Source: Verrucomicrobiota bacterium
GTDB taxonomy: Bacteria > Verrucomicrobiota > Verrucomicrobiia > Limisphaerales > SXQI01
DNA length: 34,711 nt
Direction: 5' to 3'
NCBI GenBank assembly: GCA_008933045.1
Contig: WBXJ01000004.1
Coordinates: 1-34,711 of the forward strand
Numbering within the stretch: the stretch's first letter is position 1; every line of letters starts with the position of its first letter. A model generated the notes under the pieces. That model did no database searches, was not told where the DNA came from, and saw only the letters and a program-made list of their open reading frames with translations. The position numbers were made by a program, and so were the translations under genes. Positions 1 to 9,718 of this stretch are shown here, in pieces.

Positions 1-483
1 ATCAAGCGTTCTTTAGGTCGTATGCGTCAGATCGAGAAGATGGAAGAAGACAAGTCCATCAACGATTACGTCAAGCAAGAGCAATCTGCCATCCGCCGCG
101 AGGCCGCACGTCTGCATAAAAATTTAGATGGTTTGCGGATTCTGGAAACCAATCCCGCTGTGATGTTCATTATCGACGTCAAGCGCGAACACAACGCCGT
201 GGCCGAAGCCCGTCGTTTGAAAATTCCCATTGTCGCGTTGGTTGATACCAACTGCGATCCTGATCTAGTTGATTACCCGATCCCGGGCAACGACGACGCG
301 ATCCGCTCAGTGCGATTGATTCTTTCCGTTGTCACGGGGGCGATCACCCAAGCTCGGGCCGAGTTCGAAGCCAAACATAGCCGCCGTAAGGAAGAGGCCG
401 CTAGCGTAGTGGAAGCCCCTGCCGTGGAAGCACCGGCTCTAGCTCCTGCAGCAGAAGCTGAAGTTGCACCCGCTCTGGTTTAA
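1..483 (+). CDS. rpsB: 30S ribosomal protein S2, 5'-truncated by the window edge
   Basis: S2 is a structural protein of the small ribosomal subunit, needed for binding of S1 and for translation initiation. The reading frame is open from base 1, so the start lies outside the window and about 160 C-terminal residues are visible. The S2 core is recognisable: NPAVMFIIDVKREHNAVAEA, then KIPIVALVDTNCDPDLVDYP and IPGNDDAIRSVRLI. After the core there is a low-complexity tail of about 35 residues rich in Ala, Glu, Pro and Val, a common variable extension in this family. The gene is followed 106 bases later by tsf, the classical rpsB-tsf pairing, which supports both identifications. Confidence 0.97.
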   Translation: MKRSLGRMRQIEKMEEDKSINDYVKQEQSAIRREAARLHKNLDGLRILETNPAVMFIIDVKREHNAVAEARRLKIPIVALVDTNCDPDLVDYPIPGNDDAIRSVRLILSVVTGAITQARAEFEAKHSRRKEEAASVVEAPAVEAPALAPAAEAEVAPALV

Positions 484-504
484 TTAAACCCATTTTCTGC
501 ACAA

Positions 505-532
505 CGCCGAGGAGGTCAAAATCCTCCCGGCG
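505..532 (+). terminator. rpsB-tsf intergenic hairpin (possible attenuator)
   Basis: Two arms, CGCCG-A-GGAGG and CCTCC-CGGCG, can form ten base pairs with one bulged A around a seven-base loop. No T-run follows, so this is not a canonical intrinsic terminator. It may be an attenuator, a processing site or an mRNA-stabilising element separating S2 from EF-Ts expression. The pairing is visible; the role is inferred. Confidence 0.4.
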
Positions 533-589
533 TTCCTGCTGAAATATGGATGACTTTGAAATTGATAATTCCCGAACCCATTTTTTTCT

Positions 590-1432
590 ATGGCCGATAT
601 TACTGCTGCTGCCGTTGGTAAACTCCGCGAGATGACCAATGCTGGTCTGATGGACTGCAAAAAAGCCCTTGTCGAAGCTCAAGGCGACTTGGAGGCAGCC
701 GTTGATATCCTGCGTAAAAAAGGGGTTGCAACAGCCGCCAAGAAATCCTCCCGCGATGCAAATGATGGGGTCATTTCCCAGTTTGTGCAGCCGGGGGCCC
801 GCGTGGGAGTCCTCGTGGAAATTAACTGCGAGACTGATTTTGTTGCCAAGAACGAGGCTTTCCGTGCCTTTGCCGACGAGATCGCAAAAATTCATTCCAC
901 CGAGCCAGCCGGCGATACCGAATCGCTGCGCGTCGCCGTCGTGGCCAAGATGGGTGAGAATGTCCGAATCTCGCGCCACCACCGCCTCGCCGTCACCGGC
1001 AACGGATTGATCGCCGCATATATCCACACGGGCGCCAAAGTCGGTGTGTTAGTCGAAGTCGGCGCTGGAAAAGAAGCCACCACCTTGCACGACGACTTCA
1101 AACAATTAGTCCGCGACATCACCCTACAGATCGCTGCAGCCAGCCCGACCTCAGTCTCTCGCGACCAAGTTGACCCGACGATCTTGGCTAAGGAAAGGGA
1201 AATTGCGCAAGATCAAGCCAAGGGCAAACCCGTTCAAGCCGTCCAGAAGATTGTCGAAGGCAAACTCGATAAATATTTTCAAGTGCACTGCTTAGTCGAT
1301 CAAGGCTTCGTCAAACGTTCCGGAGAAGTCACCGTGAGCGAGCACGTCAACAGCATCGCTAAACAATTAGGCGACGAGATCACGATCCGCCGTTTCATCC
1401 GCTTTCAAGTGGGCGAAACCTTCGCCGCCTGA
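590..1432 (+). CDS. tsf: Elongation factor Ts
   Basis: EF-Ts is the cytosolic guanine-nucleotide exchange factor that releases GDP from EF-Tu. The 280-residue length is normal for the family. The N-terminal UBA-like domain is clear ([17 protein letters not shown] at about residues 11-27, then [14 protein letters not shown]), followed by the EF-Tu-contacting signature [11 protein letters not shown] at about residues 79-89. The C-terminal part contains KILEG-like and [10 protein letters not shown] segments typical of EF-Ts. It starts at an ATG with no obvious Shine-Dalgarno sequence, which is not unusual in this lineage. It lies directly downstream of rpsB and is probably co-transcribed with it, subject to the intergenic hairpin. 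Confidence 0.97.
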   Translation: MADITAAAVGKLREMTNAGLMDCKKALVEAQGDLEAAVDILRKKGVATAAKKSSRDANDGVISQFVQPGARVGVLVEINCETDFVAKNEAFRAFADEIAKIHSTEPAGDTESLRVAVVAKMGENVRISRHHRLAVTGNGLIAAYIHTGAKVGVLVEVGAGKEATTLHDDFKQLVRDITLQIAAASPTSVSRDQVDPTILAKEREIAQDQAKGKPVQAVQKIVEGKLDKYFQVHCLVDQGFVKRSGEVTVSEHVNSIAKQLGDEITIRRFIRFQVGETFAA

Positions 1433-1489
1433 TCTGATCTCCACAAAACCATCCGCGCCGCCCCGTGGTCGAATGGATCCTGTTTTCCC

Positions 1490-1517
1490 TTGCACCAGGG
1501 CGATTTCTGGTTAGGCT
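1490..1517 (+). promoter_or_regulatory. Weak sigma-70-like promoter candidate before tRNA-Ala
   Basis: TTGCAC and TAGGCT are separated by 16 bases and lie 15 bases before the first base of the tRNA. Each box matches the consensus at only about half of its positions, so transcription reading through from tsf is an equally good explanation. Confidence 0.22.
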
Positions 1518-1532
1518 GAACCTGCATCCATT

Positions 1533-1608
1533 GGGGTCGTAGCTCAGTTGGTAGAGCGTCTCGTTCGCAATGAGAAGGTCAGGGGTTCGACTCCCCTCGG
1601 CTCCACCA
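1533..1608 (+). tRNA. tRNA-Ala (anticodon CGC)
   Basis: A complete 76-base cloverleaf folds by eye: acceptor GGGGTCG with CGGCTCC (one G-T and one T-G pair), D-arm GCTC/GAGC, anticodon stem TCTCG/TGAGA with loop TTCGCAA, and T-stem AGGGG/CCCCT with loop TTCGACT. The anticodon is CGC, reading the alanine codon GCG. The 3' CCA is encoded in the DNA. It sits 100 bases downstream of tsf. Confidence 0.96.
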
Positions 1609-1700
1609 ATTTTCTTGGCTGCGTTCTGGAATCGCTTTGCGAGATCACGTTTGAAGCTGGCACCTTTTCTGGTCGTCAGATATGATGTGAGCTCTGCACT

Positions 1701-4700
1701 ATGAGATTGTTGACGCCTTTTTTTACAACCCGTTTTCTTGGTTTCGTCGCGTTTTCTTGGGTCGGTTGCGCGATGGCGGCGGTCGATTTCACCAAGGATA
1801 TTCAGCCGATCTTTGTCGAGCACTGTTATGCCTGTCATGGCGAGAAGAAGCAGGAGGCGGGGTTCCGATTGGATCGCAAGGAGTCTTTTTTTAAAGGTGG
1901 GGAGTATGGGCCTGCTTTGGTGCTCGGGAAGAGCGCGGAGAGCTTATTGTTTCTGGCGGTCTCAGGTGCGACCGATCAAGTAGCACGGATGCCCAAGAAG
2001 AGTCCTGCGCTTTCCTCGGAAGAAATCGGGTTGCTCAAGGCTTGGATCGACGAAGGGGCACAATGGCCCGATCACGGTGTGGCCCAAGCCAAGTCGGCCA
2101 AGGATCATTGGGCATTCAAAGCTCCGGTCAAACCCGTCCCGCGAGCCGTGAAGGGTCAGAAGTGGGTGCGCGGTGATGTGGATCGATTCATTCTCAGCGA
2201 CTTAGAAAAAGAAGGGTTGAAGCCCTCTCCCGAAACGGATCGAGTCACTTTGCTCAGGCGTGTGTATCTGGACTTGATCGGTCTGCCGCCAACTCTGGAA
2301 CAGACCGATGCGTTTCTCGGGGATAAATCAGCGAATGCCTATCCAAAGGTGGTGGAGCAACTGCTCAAATCGCCGCACTACGGGGAGCGTTGGGCGCGGC
2401 ATTGGTTGGATGCGGCGCGGTATGCGGATTCCGACGGTTTTGAGAAAGATAAGCCTCGGTTCATCTGGGCGTATCGGGATTGGGTGGTCAATGCGCTGAA
2501 TCGGGATTTGCCTTACGACGCGTTCATTACCGAACAACTCGCTGGCGACCTCCTGCCTGGATCGACGGAGGATCAAAAGATCGCGACGGGGTTTTTGCGT
2601 AATTCGATGGTGAACGAGGAGGGCGGTGTGGATCCCGAGCAGTTTCGGACGGATGGTCTTTTCGATCGGATGGATGCTATCGGAAAATCTGTGCTGGGGA
2701 TAACGATTCAGTGCGCCCAGTGTCATACTCATAAGTTCGACCCGATATCGCAGGAGGAATATTATCGGCTCTTTGCTTTCCTGAATAACGATCATGAATC
2801 GAGCCGAGTTTATTATCCGCCGAGCTTGCAACAATCAGTTTCGGATCTCACGCGTCAAATGCGGGATTTAGAGGATGGCCTGCGCCATGTGACTCCGGAT
2901 TGGCAGGAGCGAATGAAGGGTTGGGAGGATTCAGTGAAGCAAGATCAGCCCGACTGGAAAGTGGCGAGAGCCTTTCATCAAGGCGAAAAAGGGGAACGCT
3001 TTTACGATTACGTCGATGGCTCAATTCGAGCCTCGAGTTACGCACCAACCTATTGGACGGCTGAATTCTGGGCGACCAACCATGCGGCAACCGTCGGTGC
3101 ATTCCGATTCGAGCAATTGAACGATCCCAACTTACCCTGCGGCGGCCCCGGCCGTTCGATCAAAGGAATGGCCGCTCTCAGTGAATTCCGTGCGGAGCTG
3201 GAAGACCTTTCCACGACGAATAAAATCAAGGTGAAGTTCGTTAACGCCACCGCCGATTTCTCGAACGCGGAGAAGCCGCTTGAGGCTGAGTTTGATGACA
3301 GGTCAGGAGGTAAGGCGCGGCCGTATGGCCCGATCCAATTTGCTATCGATGGAAAACCGTCAACGGCCTGGGGGATAGATGCCGGGCCGGGCCGTCGGAA
3401 CGTCCCTCGAAAAGCGGTTTTTGCTGCAGAGAAACCGATCACATTCACCAATGATTTTCGGGTGCGCTTCTTCCTCGAACAGAACCATGGAGGTTTTAAC
3501 TCAGACGATAATCAAAATCATAATTTGGGCCGATTTCGGATGAGCCACACCGCAGGTACCAATGCCGTCGCCGACCCGTTGCCGGCAACGGTGCGGGAGA
3601 TCTTAGCGATTGCCCCTGAACGCCGTTCCACCGCGCAGATTGCGGCGGTGTTCAGCTATTGGCGGACGACGGTGCCGAGTTTCAAAGAGACCAATGAGAA
3701 GATTGAAGCTCTTTGGAAAACTTGGCCGGAAGGCACCCCCACCATGACCCTCGCAATGCGGAAGGGCGCAATGCCGGGCGACGAAGCGCGGGCCACTCAT
3801 ATGTTTCGCCGTGGAGATTGGCTCAAACCTGGAAAAGAAGTGGCCTTCGGCACACCCGCATTTTTGCATCCCTTGCCTCCAGATGCAGATGGTTCGCGGT
3901 TGGCATTCGCTCGTTGGTTGACGGATAAGAAATCTCCCACCACGGCCCGCGTCGCGGTCAACCGGACATGGCAGCAACTGTTTGGCACTGGCCTGTTGGA
4001 GACGCCGGAAGATTTTGGAACTCAAAGCCCGCCTCCCTACCATCCGGAGCTGTTGGATTGGTTGGCCTGTCAATTGATGGAGGAGGGATGGAGTATGAAA
4101 TCCTTGCTGCGAACCCTCGTCACCTCAGCGACCTATCGACAGAGCAGTCGAGTCACGCCCGCGCTCTTGGCACGAGACCCTGCCAACCGATTGCTGGCTC
4201 GCGGATCACGGTTCCGTGTTGAAGGTGAAATCGTCCGTGATGTTGCGCTGGCAACCAGCGGCCTTCTCAATCCCGTGCTCGGTGGCCGAGGAGTTTACCC
4301 GCCCGCACCTGAGTTTCTCTTTCTTCCACCCGCCAGCTACGGGCCCAAGGTTTGGACGGAGGAAAAAGGTGCGGATCGTTATCGCCGCAGTCTTTACGTG
4401 TTCAAATTCCGTTCCATTCCGTACCCGGTCTTGATGAATTTTGATGCGCCAAACGGTGATTTTTCCTGCGTCAGACGTGGACGTTCAAACACCCCTCTCC
4501 AAGCATTAACGTCATTGAACGAAACGGTTTTCATGGAATGCGCCCAGCAACTCGCGATGCAAGTATTGACCCACGGTGGCAACACGGATGACGACCGTAT
4601 CACGTATGCCTTCCGGCGAGTTCTCAGTCGTCATCCCACCCCGTTCGAGAGAACCGAGCTCAAATCGTTGCTGCAACGACAGAGTCAACGAATTGCCGAG

Positions 4701-4844
4701 GGTTGGATCAATCCTGCGGAACTGGCCACGGGTAAGAACGAACCCGCAAAACTTCCACCCAACACAAATCCCACGCAACTCGCCGCCTACACCGTGGTGA
4801 GCCGAGCCTTGCTGAATTTGGACGAAGCAATCACCAAGGAGTAA
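1701..4844 (+). CDS. Secreted planctomycete-type cytochrome with DUF1549 and DUF1553 domains
   Basis: A 1047-residue exported protein of the PSCyt1/PSCyt2/PSD1 type. An N-terminal signal peptide (about residues 1-27, ending AMAA) precedes a c-type haem motif CYACH at residues 42-46. DUF1549 follows (about 150-360) with the characteristic [20 protein letters not shown] and a second CxxCH ([14 protein letters not shown], about residues 337-342). A variable middle part of about 270 residues includes a discoidin-like stretch with [16 protein letters not shown]1553 is at about 730-1010 ([32 protein letters not shown]). The biochemical role of these proteins is not established; outward electron transfer or carbohydrate oxidation is inferred from the haem motifs. 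The next gene encodes the usual DUF1501 partner 22 bases downstream. A TATGAT box 14 bases before the start could be a -10 element. Confidence 0.95.
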   Translation: MRLLTPFFTTRFLGFVAFSWVGCAMAAVDFTKDIQPIFVEHCYACHGEKKQEAGFRLDRKESFFKGGEYGPALVLGKSAESLLFLAVSGATDQVARMPKKSPALSSEEIGLLKAWIDEGAQWPDHGVAQAKSAKDHWAFKAPVKPVPRAVKGQKWVRGDVDRFILSDLEKEGLKPSPETDRVTLLRRVYLDLIGLPPTLEQTDAFLGDKSANAYPKVVEQLLKSPHYGERWARHWLDAARYADSDGFEKDKPRFIWAYRDWVVNALNRDLPYDAFITEQLAGDLLPGSTEDQKIATGFLRNSMVNEEGGVDPEQFRTDGLFDRMDAIGKSVLGITIQCAQCHTHKFDPISQEEYYRLFAFLNNDHESSRVYYPPSLQQSVSDLTRQMRDLEDGLRHVTPDWQERMKGWEDSVKQDQPDWKVARAFHQGEKGERFYDYVDGSIRASSYAPTYWTAEFWATNHAATVGAFRFEQLNDPNLPCGGPGRSIKGMAALSEFRAELEDLSTTNKIKVKFVNATADFSNAEKPLEAEFDDRSGGKARPYGPIQFAIDGKPSTAWGIDAGPGRRNVPRKAVFAAEKPITFTNDFRVRFFLEQNHGGFNSDDNQNHNLGRFRMSHTAGTNAVADPLPATVREILAIAPERRSTAQIAAVFSYWRTTVPSFKETNEKIEALWKTWPEGTPTMTLAMRKGAMPGDEARATHMFRRGDWLKPGKEVAFGTPAFLHPLPPDADGSRLAFARWLTDKKSPTTARVAVNRTWQQLFGTGLLETPEDFGTQSPPPYHPELLDWLACQLMEEGWSMKSLLRTLVTSATYRQSSRVTPALLARDPANRLLARGSRFRVEGEIVRDVALATSGLLNPVLGGRGVYPPAPEFLFLPPASYGPKVWTEEKGADRYRRSLYVFKFRSIPYPVLMNFDAPNGDFSCVRRGRSNTPLQALTSLNETVFMECAQQLAMQVLTHGGNTDDDRITYAFRRVLSRHPTPFERTELKSLLQRQSQRIAEGWINPAELATGKNEPAKLPPNTNPTQLAAYTVVSRALLNLDEAITKE

Positions 4845-4866
4845 TCTTACCTCGAAAGCGAATTCT

Positions 4867-6303
4867 ATGAATAAGTTTGAGCAACTTCTCCATCAACAAC
4901 GCCAGTTCACGACCCGCCGTTGGTTTTTCAAGGAGTGCGGTGTTGGTTTAGGCGCAATCGCCCTGCGTGGGTTGTTAGGCCAGAACTCGGCTCAGGCGGC
5001 GGCTCCTGCGGGATTGCATCCGCTTGCTCCCAAGAAAAGTCATTTCCCGGGTAAAGCAAAACGGGTCATCTACCTCTTTATGGCCGGTGCTCCGAGCCAT
5101 TTGGAACTCTTCGATTACAAACCACAGCTTGCAAAATTTAATGGGACATTGCCGCCCGAGGAATTGATCAAAGGTTATCGAGCGGCTTTTATCAATCCGA
5201 GTAGCACTCTTCTCGGCCCCAAATTTAAATTCGCGAAACATGGAAAATCGGGTGCTGAACTTTCCGAGGTTCTTCCCTATCTTGCGGAAGTCGCGGACGA
5301 TATTGCGATCGTCCGATCCATGCATACCGATGCGTTTAATCATGCTCCTGCTCAGATCATGATGAACACGGGTTCTCAACAATTTGGCCGCCCCAGCCTC
5401 GGTGCATGGACGACTTACGGGCTGGGTTCGGAAACACAAGATTTACCTTCCTACGTGGTTTTCAGCACCGGCGGCAAGGGAACCAGCGGCGGTGCCTCCA
5501 ACTGGGGTTCAGGATTCCTTCCCGCCTTCCATAACGGCACTCTATTCCGGACCGGTGGCGATCCCGTATTGTATCTTTCTAATCCCAAGGGTGTGGATGA
5601 TCCCATGCAAAAGGACACACTCGATACCATCAACCGTCTGAATTCGAAACGACTCGGAACGATTGGTGACCCCGAAATTGCCGCGCGGATCAATGCCTAC
5701 GAGATGGCTTACCGCATGCAACACGTCGCGCCAGAGGTCATGGATATTTCCAAGGAACCTCAGCATATCCGGGACATGTATGGTGCGGAACCCGGCAAAC
5801 CCACCTTTGCAAACTCCTGCCTTCTCGCTCGGCGTTTGATCGAAAAAGGAGTGCGCTTTGTTCAGATATTCCATGAGTCTTGGGATCAACACGGCAGCCT
5901 GAAAAAAGATTTAAAGCACAATTGTGAGGTTACAGATAAAGCAAGCGCGGCCTTGGTCAAAGACCTCAAGCAACGCGGATTGCTTGAGGATACGATCGTC
6001 ATCTGGGGTGGCGAATTTGGGCGCACCCCCATGGTGCAGGGAGGGGATGATGGGCGAGATCATCACCCGAATTGTTTTTCCATGTGGATGGCGGGCGGAG
6101 GCATCAAGCCAGGCCTAACCTTGGGTGCGTCAGATGATTTTGGATTTAATGCTACCGTGGACAAAGTCCATGTGCATGACCTCCATGCCACCCTTCTTCA
6201 TTTGCTCGGCTTTGATCACACCAAGCTAACGCACCGGTTCCAAGGCCGAGATTTTCGACTGACGGATGTCAGTGGGGAAGTTGTGACAAAACTCCTCGCC
6301 TAA
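4867..6303 (+). CDS. Tat-exported DUF1501 (sulfatase-like fold) protein
   Basis: A 478-residue DUF1501 protein. The N-terminus carries a good twin-arginine motif (TRRWFFKE at about residues 17-24) before a hydrophobic stretch, so export in a folded state is likely. Family hallmarks are visible: [23 protein letters not shown] near residue 65, the D-H-rich [13 protein letters not shown] segment, [29 protein letters not shown], and the metal-site-like [28 protein letters not shown]1501 is distantly related to the alkaline-phosphatase/sulfatase superfamily, but no activity has been assigned. It follows the DUF1549/DUF1553 gene after 22 bases; this pair is a standard planctomycete/verrucomicrobial two-gene unit and the proteins probably work together. 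Confidence 0.94.
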   Translation: MNKFEQLLHQQRQFTTRRWFFKECGVGLGAIALRGLLGQNSAQAAAPAGLHPLAPKKSHFPGKAKRVIYLFMAGAPSHLELFDYKPQLAKFNGTLPPEELIKGYRAAFINPSSTLLGPKFKFAKHGKSGAELSEVLPYLAEVADDIAIVRSMHTDAFNHAPAQIMMNTGSQQFGRPSLGAWTTYGLGSETQDLPSYVVFSTGGKGTSGGASNWGSGFLPAFHNGTLFRTGGDPVLYLSNPKGVDDPMQKDTLDTINRLNSKRLGTIGDPEIAARINAYEMAYRMQHVAPEVMDISKEPQHIRDMYGAEPGKPTFANSCLLARRLIEKGVRFVQIFHESWDQHGSLKKDLKHNCEVTDKASAALVKDLKQRGLLEDTIVIWGGEFGRTPMVQGGDDGRDHHPNCFSMWMAGGGIKPGLTLGASDDFGFNATVDKVHVHDLHATLLHLLGFDHTKLTHRFQGRDFRLTDVSGEVVTKLLA

Positions 6304-6322
6304 ACTTCGGCATCGTGCGGGT

Positions 6323-7195
6323 ATGGAACCAGAATCCAGCAAAAGCCCGCAAGTGCTGACAATCCATGATCAACCGGAAGCACCCTCGGGAATGGCGCCT
6401 TGGACGTGGTCGGAGCTTTTTCCGGACGCGGATTATCGTTTCAATTTTCAATTTAAACGCGGCCTCATTTCGTCGTTTTACCAGCCGAGCGCACGCGGAT
6501 CACTCGCACTCCGCGAGCGCGCACGATTGCTGACCCACCATCGCGCCGATTGTCTCGCCTGGCTTCCTTCGAGCGAGGGAGCTATTGCTGATGCCCATCA
6601 GGTATTTGCCGACCTTGGGCTTGTCCCAAACCCGAATGCTTCCAACCCAACGGAATCGCTGCTCGCCCTTGGACAATCTCTGGAGGCAGATCTAATTCTG
6701 CTCCAGATCACGGAGAACCAGCCCGTGGTCATCGCAGGTGTCGCCTGTTTTCCTACAGGTTGGAGCTTACCCGCTAAACTGGGACGGTCACTCTTGGGAG
6801 TTCACCATGAGGTCCCGGAGTTGAATGAGGAACTCGGATCGAGGATCCATCGGTTCCTCAGTGGTTTGAAACCGGAAACCTCCTGGGAACGGGCTAACTG
6901 GGGACTTGCTGCGACTTCGCAACTCAATCTTAACCCTTCGACATTTTTCCCACGGTTGACCGCCGAGACTCCACTTGAGGAAATTTATGTTCGAGTCGAA
7001 ACGCAATCCTTGACCCTACTTCCGACGAGCGCGGCCATTCTTTTTGGCATCCGAATCCACCTCACCCCATTGCTGAGTCTCTGGAGCCACTCGGAACTTC
7101 GACAACGAATCCAACGCGCTCTGCGAACCCTGCCACCCGCGTTGGCCGATTACAAAGGCCTAACCTCCATCAGGGCAAAGTTGATCGAATACTAA
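6323..7195 (+). CDS. DUF3445 / heme-dependent oxidative N-demethylase-like protein
   Basis: A 290-residue soluble protein, without a signal peptide, that resembles the DUF3445/HDOD family, whose characterised relatives oxidatively remove methyl groups from amines. Supporting features are the N-terminal DYRFNFQFKRG segment, the central CFPTGWSLPAKLGRSLLGVH block followed by VPELNEELGSRIHRFLSGL, the WERANWGL segment, and the C-terminal YVRVETQSLTLLPTSAAILF followed by IRIHLTPL. The order and spacing of these blocks fit the family. The ATG lies 19 bases after the DUF1501 stop, so it is probably co-transcribed with the cytochrome pair, an uncommon partner as far as I know. Identification is from remembered family patterns and has not been checked against a profile; the substrate is unknown. 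Confidence 0.72.
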   Translation: MEPESSKSPQVLTIHDQPEAPSGMAPWTWSELFPDADYRFNFQFKRGLISSFYQPSARGSLALRERARLLTHHRADCLAWLPSSEGAIADAHQVFADLGLVPNPNASNPTESLLALGQSLEADLILLQITENQPVVIAGVACFPTGWSLPAKLGRSLLGVHHEVPELNEELGSRIHRFLSGLKPETSWERANWGLAATSQLNLNPSTFFPRLTAETPLEEIYVRVETQSLTLLPTSAAILFGIRIHLTPLLSLWSHSELRQRIQRALRTLPPALADYKGLTSIRAKLIEY

Positions 7196-7220
7196 TCATG
7201 CACCGGCGAGTATCGAACGA

Positions 7221-7874
7221 TCATTCGCTCTGCCAAGTTTCCACAGGAAACTCGAGACTGCGCCAACAATACCACGCGGCGATACTGGCGTAGGGAGCCC
7301 ACGGAGCGGCGATCTGATGGGCTTGCTTCTTATCGGGGGCTTCCTTCAATCGGTAGATATTGCGTAGAGCATTGCGTATGCCCAAATCCTCAAACGGAAA
7401 CACGTTGGGTCGATTGAGGGAGAAGATCAGAAACATTTGGGCGGTCCAGACTCCGATGCCCTTGACCTGAGTCAACTCCTTGATGACCTCATCATCGTTA
7501 AGTCGGTGCAGTTGGGCTAATCGCACGGTGCCAGCAACCACTTTCTCGGTGAGATCGCCGAGATACCGACGCTTCTGGGGGGAAAGTCCAGCGGCCTGCA
7601 TTTGTTCCTCGCTGAGTGCCGCGACGATCGCCGGCTCCATTCCATCCGGAGCGATGGTTTCGATAAGCCGACGATGGATCGAATCCGCAGCCTTGGTTGA
7701 AATCTGTTGGGAGATAATCGATTTAACCAACGTGGCGTACCGCTGACGATGGCGAGGGAGTTGGCAGGGACCCACCTTCTCGATCACGCGACGAAGCACT
7801 GGGTCAGCGGTCTTCAAATGGGCCACAGCATCGACCAACCAAGGAGGTGCGGCATCGTTGGTGATCGATTTCAT
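7221..7874 (-). CDS. DNA-3-methyladenine glycosylase II (AlkA/Mag-type, HhH-GPD)
   Basis: A 217-residue base-excision repair glycosylase that removes alkylated purines. The helix-hairpin-helix-GPD region is clear: TQVKGIGVWTAQMFLIFSL at about residues 136-154, followed by PNVFPFEDLGIRNALR, in which the Asp of EDLGIRNAL occupies the catalytic position. The N-terminal part has YATLVKSIISQQISTKAADS, typical of the short Mag1/AlkA-like class that lacks the N-terminal domain of E. coli AlkA. The start codon overlaps the hflX stop by four bases (ATGA), so translation is probably coupled to hflX. No Ada regulatory domain is attached. Confidence 0.92.
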   Translation of the reverse strand: MKSITNDAAPPWLVDAVAHLKTADPVLRRVIEKVGPCQLPRHRQRYATLVKSIISQQISTKAADSIHRRLIETIAPDGMEPAIVAALSEEQMQAAGLSPQKRRYLGDLTEKVVAGTVRLAQLHRLNDDEVIKELTQVKGIGVWTAQMFLIFSLNRPNVFPFEDLGIRNALRNIYRLKEAPDKKQAHQIAAPWAPYASIAAWYCWRSLEFPVETWQSE

Positions 7875-9175
7875 AGATTTGTCGACGTGTGAGCATCTCC
7901 GACAATATAGGGGGCAAATTCTGCGTGCAAATAGGGCGGGATGCGTGCTTTGAATCGGGCTTGTTGACCTTCAAAATCTTTCTCCACAACTTGGGCGACG
8001 CTATACAAGCGAGCCATCACATGGCCGGCTTGGTGTGGGATTTCTAAATCCAAAAACTCACGAACCGGCCGCAACGCAATGCCAAGCTCGCCCATCAGCA
8101 ACTCGAGACCCTCGCCCGTCTTGGCGGAGATGGGGACGCCCTGCGGATATTGTTCCAGAAAACGGGCCAGCAATCCTTCCTGATTATGCTTATCAACTTT
8201 GTTAAAGACCATCAAGGTGGGCTTGCTAGCGGCACCTAACTCCTGCAACACCGTGTTGACCGCGAGGATTTGTTCATCCGCATGCGGGTGGCTGACATCA
8301 ACCACATGCACAAGAATATCGGCTTGAATCACCTCCTCAAGCGTCGCCTTGAAGGCCTCCACTAATCCATGGGGCAACTTGCGAATGAATCCTACCGTGT
8401 CTGAGAGCAGGACGTTTTGGTTTGTAGGCAATCGTAACCGGCGCGTGGTCGGGTCAAGTGTCGCGAAAAGTTTGTCTTCAGCGAGCACGGTCGCACCTGT
8501 CAGCGTGTTTAAAAGAGTAGATTTACCCGCATTCGTATAACCCACGATCGAAGCCATGGGCCATTGGTTGCGTTGCCTGCCCGCACGCTGAGTGGTTCGC
8601 TGCTTTCGCACGATCTCCAACTCGCTCCGCAATCGTTCTATACGCTCCTGAACCTTGCGACGGTCTGCCTCCAGTTGAGTCTCCCCTTCACCGCCCCGCA
8701 TTCCGATACCGCCCTTTTGGCGCGATAAATGCGTCCAATACCGTGTCAGGCGAGGAAGCAGGTGTTCCAGTTGCGCCAATTCGACCTGCAACCGACCCTC
8801 ACGCGTCCGCGCACGTTGTGCAAAAATATCGAGAATCAGTTGGGTGCGATCCAATATCTTGCATTCAAAAAGCTTTTCCAAATTGCGTCCCTGCGCGGCA
8901 GAAAGGTCATCGTCAAAGATAACCGTATCAACCAAATCCTCCTTGCACCGACGCGCCAACTCCTCCGCCTTGCCGGGCCCGATGTAAGTTGCAGCGGTTG
9001 GTTTTTCGATTTTTTGCGTCGCCACGCCAACCACATCACCTCCGGCGGTGACGGCTAACTCCGACAATTCCTCCAGAGAATCATGAAGATCCCAGTGGGA
9101 ACGGGATTTAAGCTCGGCCCCGATGAGAAATACCCGTTCGGTTTTTCGGCGAGCAGTTTCGATTAGTGATTTCAA
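7871..9175 (-). CDS. hflX: Ribosome-associated GTPase HflX
   Basis: HflX is a GTPase that binds the 50S subunit and splits stalled or stressed ribosomes. The 434-residue protein has the HflX N-terminal domain (from ERVFLIGAEL through GGDVVGVATQKIEKPTAATY and GPGKAEEL), the linker RQKGGIGMRGGEGETQLEAD, then the G domain: G1 GYTNAGKST at about residues 209-217, G3 DTVGFIRKLP, G4 NKVD and G5 ISAKTGEG. The ATG start gives the standard N-terminus for the family. It is the upstream partner of the overlapping glycosylase gene, and the clpS/DUF2017-like pair lies 48 bases upstream in the same direction, so all four may share a transcript. Confidence 0.96.
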   Translation of the reverse strand: MKSLIETARRKTERVFLIGAELKSRSHWDLHDSLEELSELAVTAGGDVVGVATQKIEKPTAATYIGPGKAEELARRCKEDLVDTVIFDDDLSAAQGRNLEKLFECKILDRTQLILDIFAQRARTREGRLQVELAQLEHLLPRLTRYWTHLSRQKGGIGMRGGEGETQLEADRRKVQERIERLRSELEIVRKQRTTQRAGRQRNQWPMASIVGYTNAGKSTLLNTLTGATVLAEDKLFATLDPTTRRLRLPTNQNVLLSDTVGFIRKLPHGLVEAFKATLEEVIQADILVHVVDVSHPHADEQILAVNTVLQELGAASKPTLMVFNKVDKHNQEGLLARFLEQYPQGVPISAKTGEGLELLMGELGIALRPVREFLDLEIPHQAGHVMARLYSVAQVVEKDFEGQQARFKARIPPYLHAEFAPYIVGDAHTSTNL

Positions 9176-9223
9176 TTGGGTAAAATGACTATGAACCTAC
9201 GGTAACCAAACGCAATCATTGCC

Positions 9224-9718
9224 TCAGCCTGGTTGTTGTGCTTTAAGAAAACCTACTTGAAACCACGTCGCCATATTGATGGCCCATGTCAGCTCGATGG
9301 TAGCCTCACTAAGCTGAACACCCGTCATCAATTCGATATCAGCGGGACAGCCTAAACGCATCCAACTCCCAACGCGGACATCATTCAGAATTTGCAGCAT
9401 GATTTCCAACTGATCAGGCGTGAGTAAAAGCCGCACCCCTCGAGGATCCTCGGCCCAACTGTCCTCATTTCTTAGAATGTTTTTGAGCTCAAGTCGGATC
9501 TGTTGGCGGGCTTGAGTTAAGGCCTCCGCCAATAATTGTTCCTCACCATCCGGAAGGATATTGAGGGCGGTTGATCGTTCGCCTTGATAGCTGTCAGTCG
9601 TCACCGGATATCGCTGGAGCAACTCTAATAAGATCCGTCGCGCTTTTTTTCCAATGAGAAATGTGCAGCCGTCGTGGTTACGACTTAGCAGCTTCATACC
9701 TAATCCATCCTTAGACAT
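9224..9718 (-). CDS. DUF2017-like protein downstream of clpS
   Basis: A 164-residue soluble protein. Its C-terminal half includes DQLEIMLQILNDVRVGSWMR, which resembles the DUF2017 family found next to clpS in actinobacteria; the rest is not strongly diagnostic. The start overlaps the end of clpS by eight bases, and an internal Met at residue 8 (position 9697) is an alternative start that would nearly remove the overlap. The clpS neighbourhood is the stronger part of the argument. The function is unknown; a role with the ClpS adaptor is a guess from position. It could instead be an unrelated lineage-specific family. Confidence 0.6.
   Translation of the reverse strand: MSKDGLGMKLLSRNHDGCTFLIGKKARRILLELLQRYPVTTDSYQGERSTALNILPDGEEQLLAEALTQARQQIRLELKNILRNEDSWAEDPRGVRLLLTPDQLEIMLQILNDVRVGSWMRLGCPADIELMTGVQLSEATIELTWAINMATWFQVGFLKAQQPG

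Noticed and set aside
1395-1838. 147-codon minus-strand frame containing [20 protein letters not shown]
   Set aside because: It is the antisense of tRNA-Ala; this peptide pattern is a well-known false protein made by reading tRNA genes backwards.
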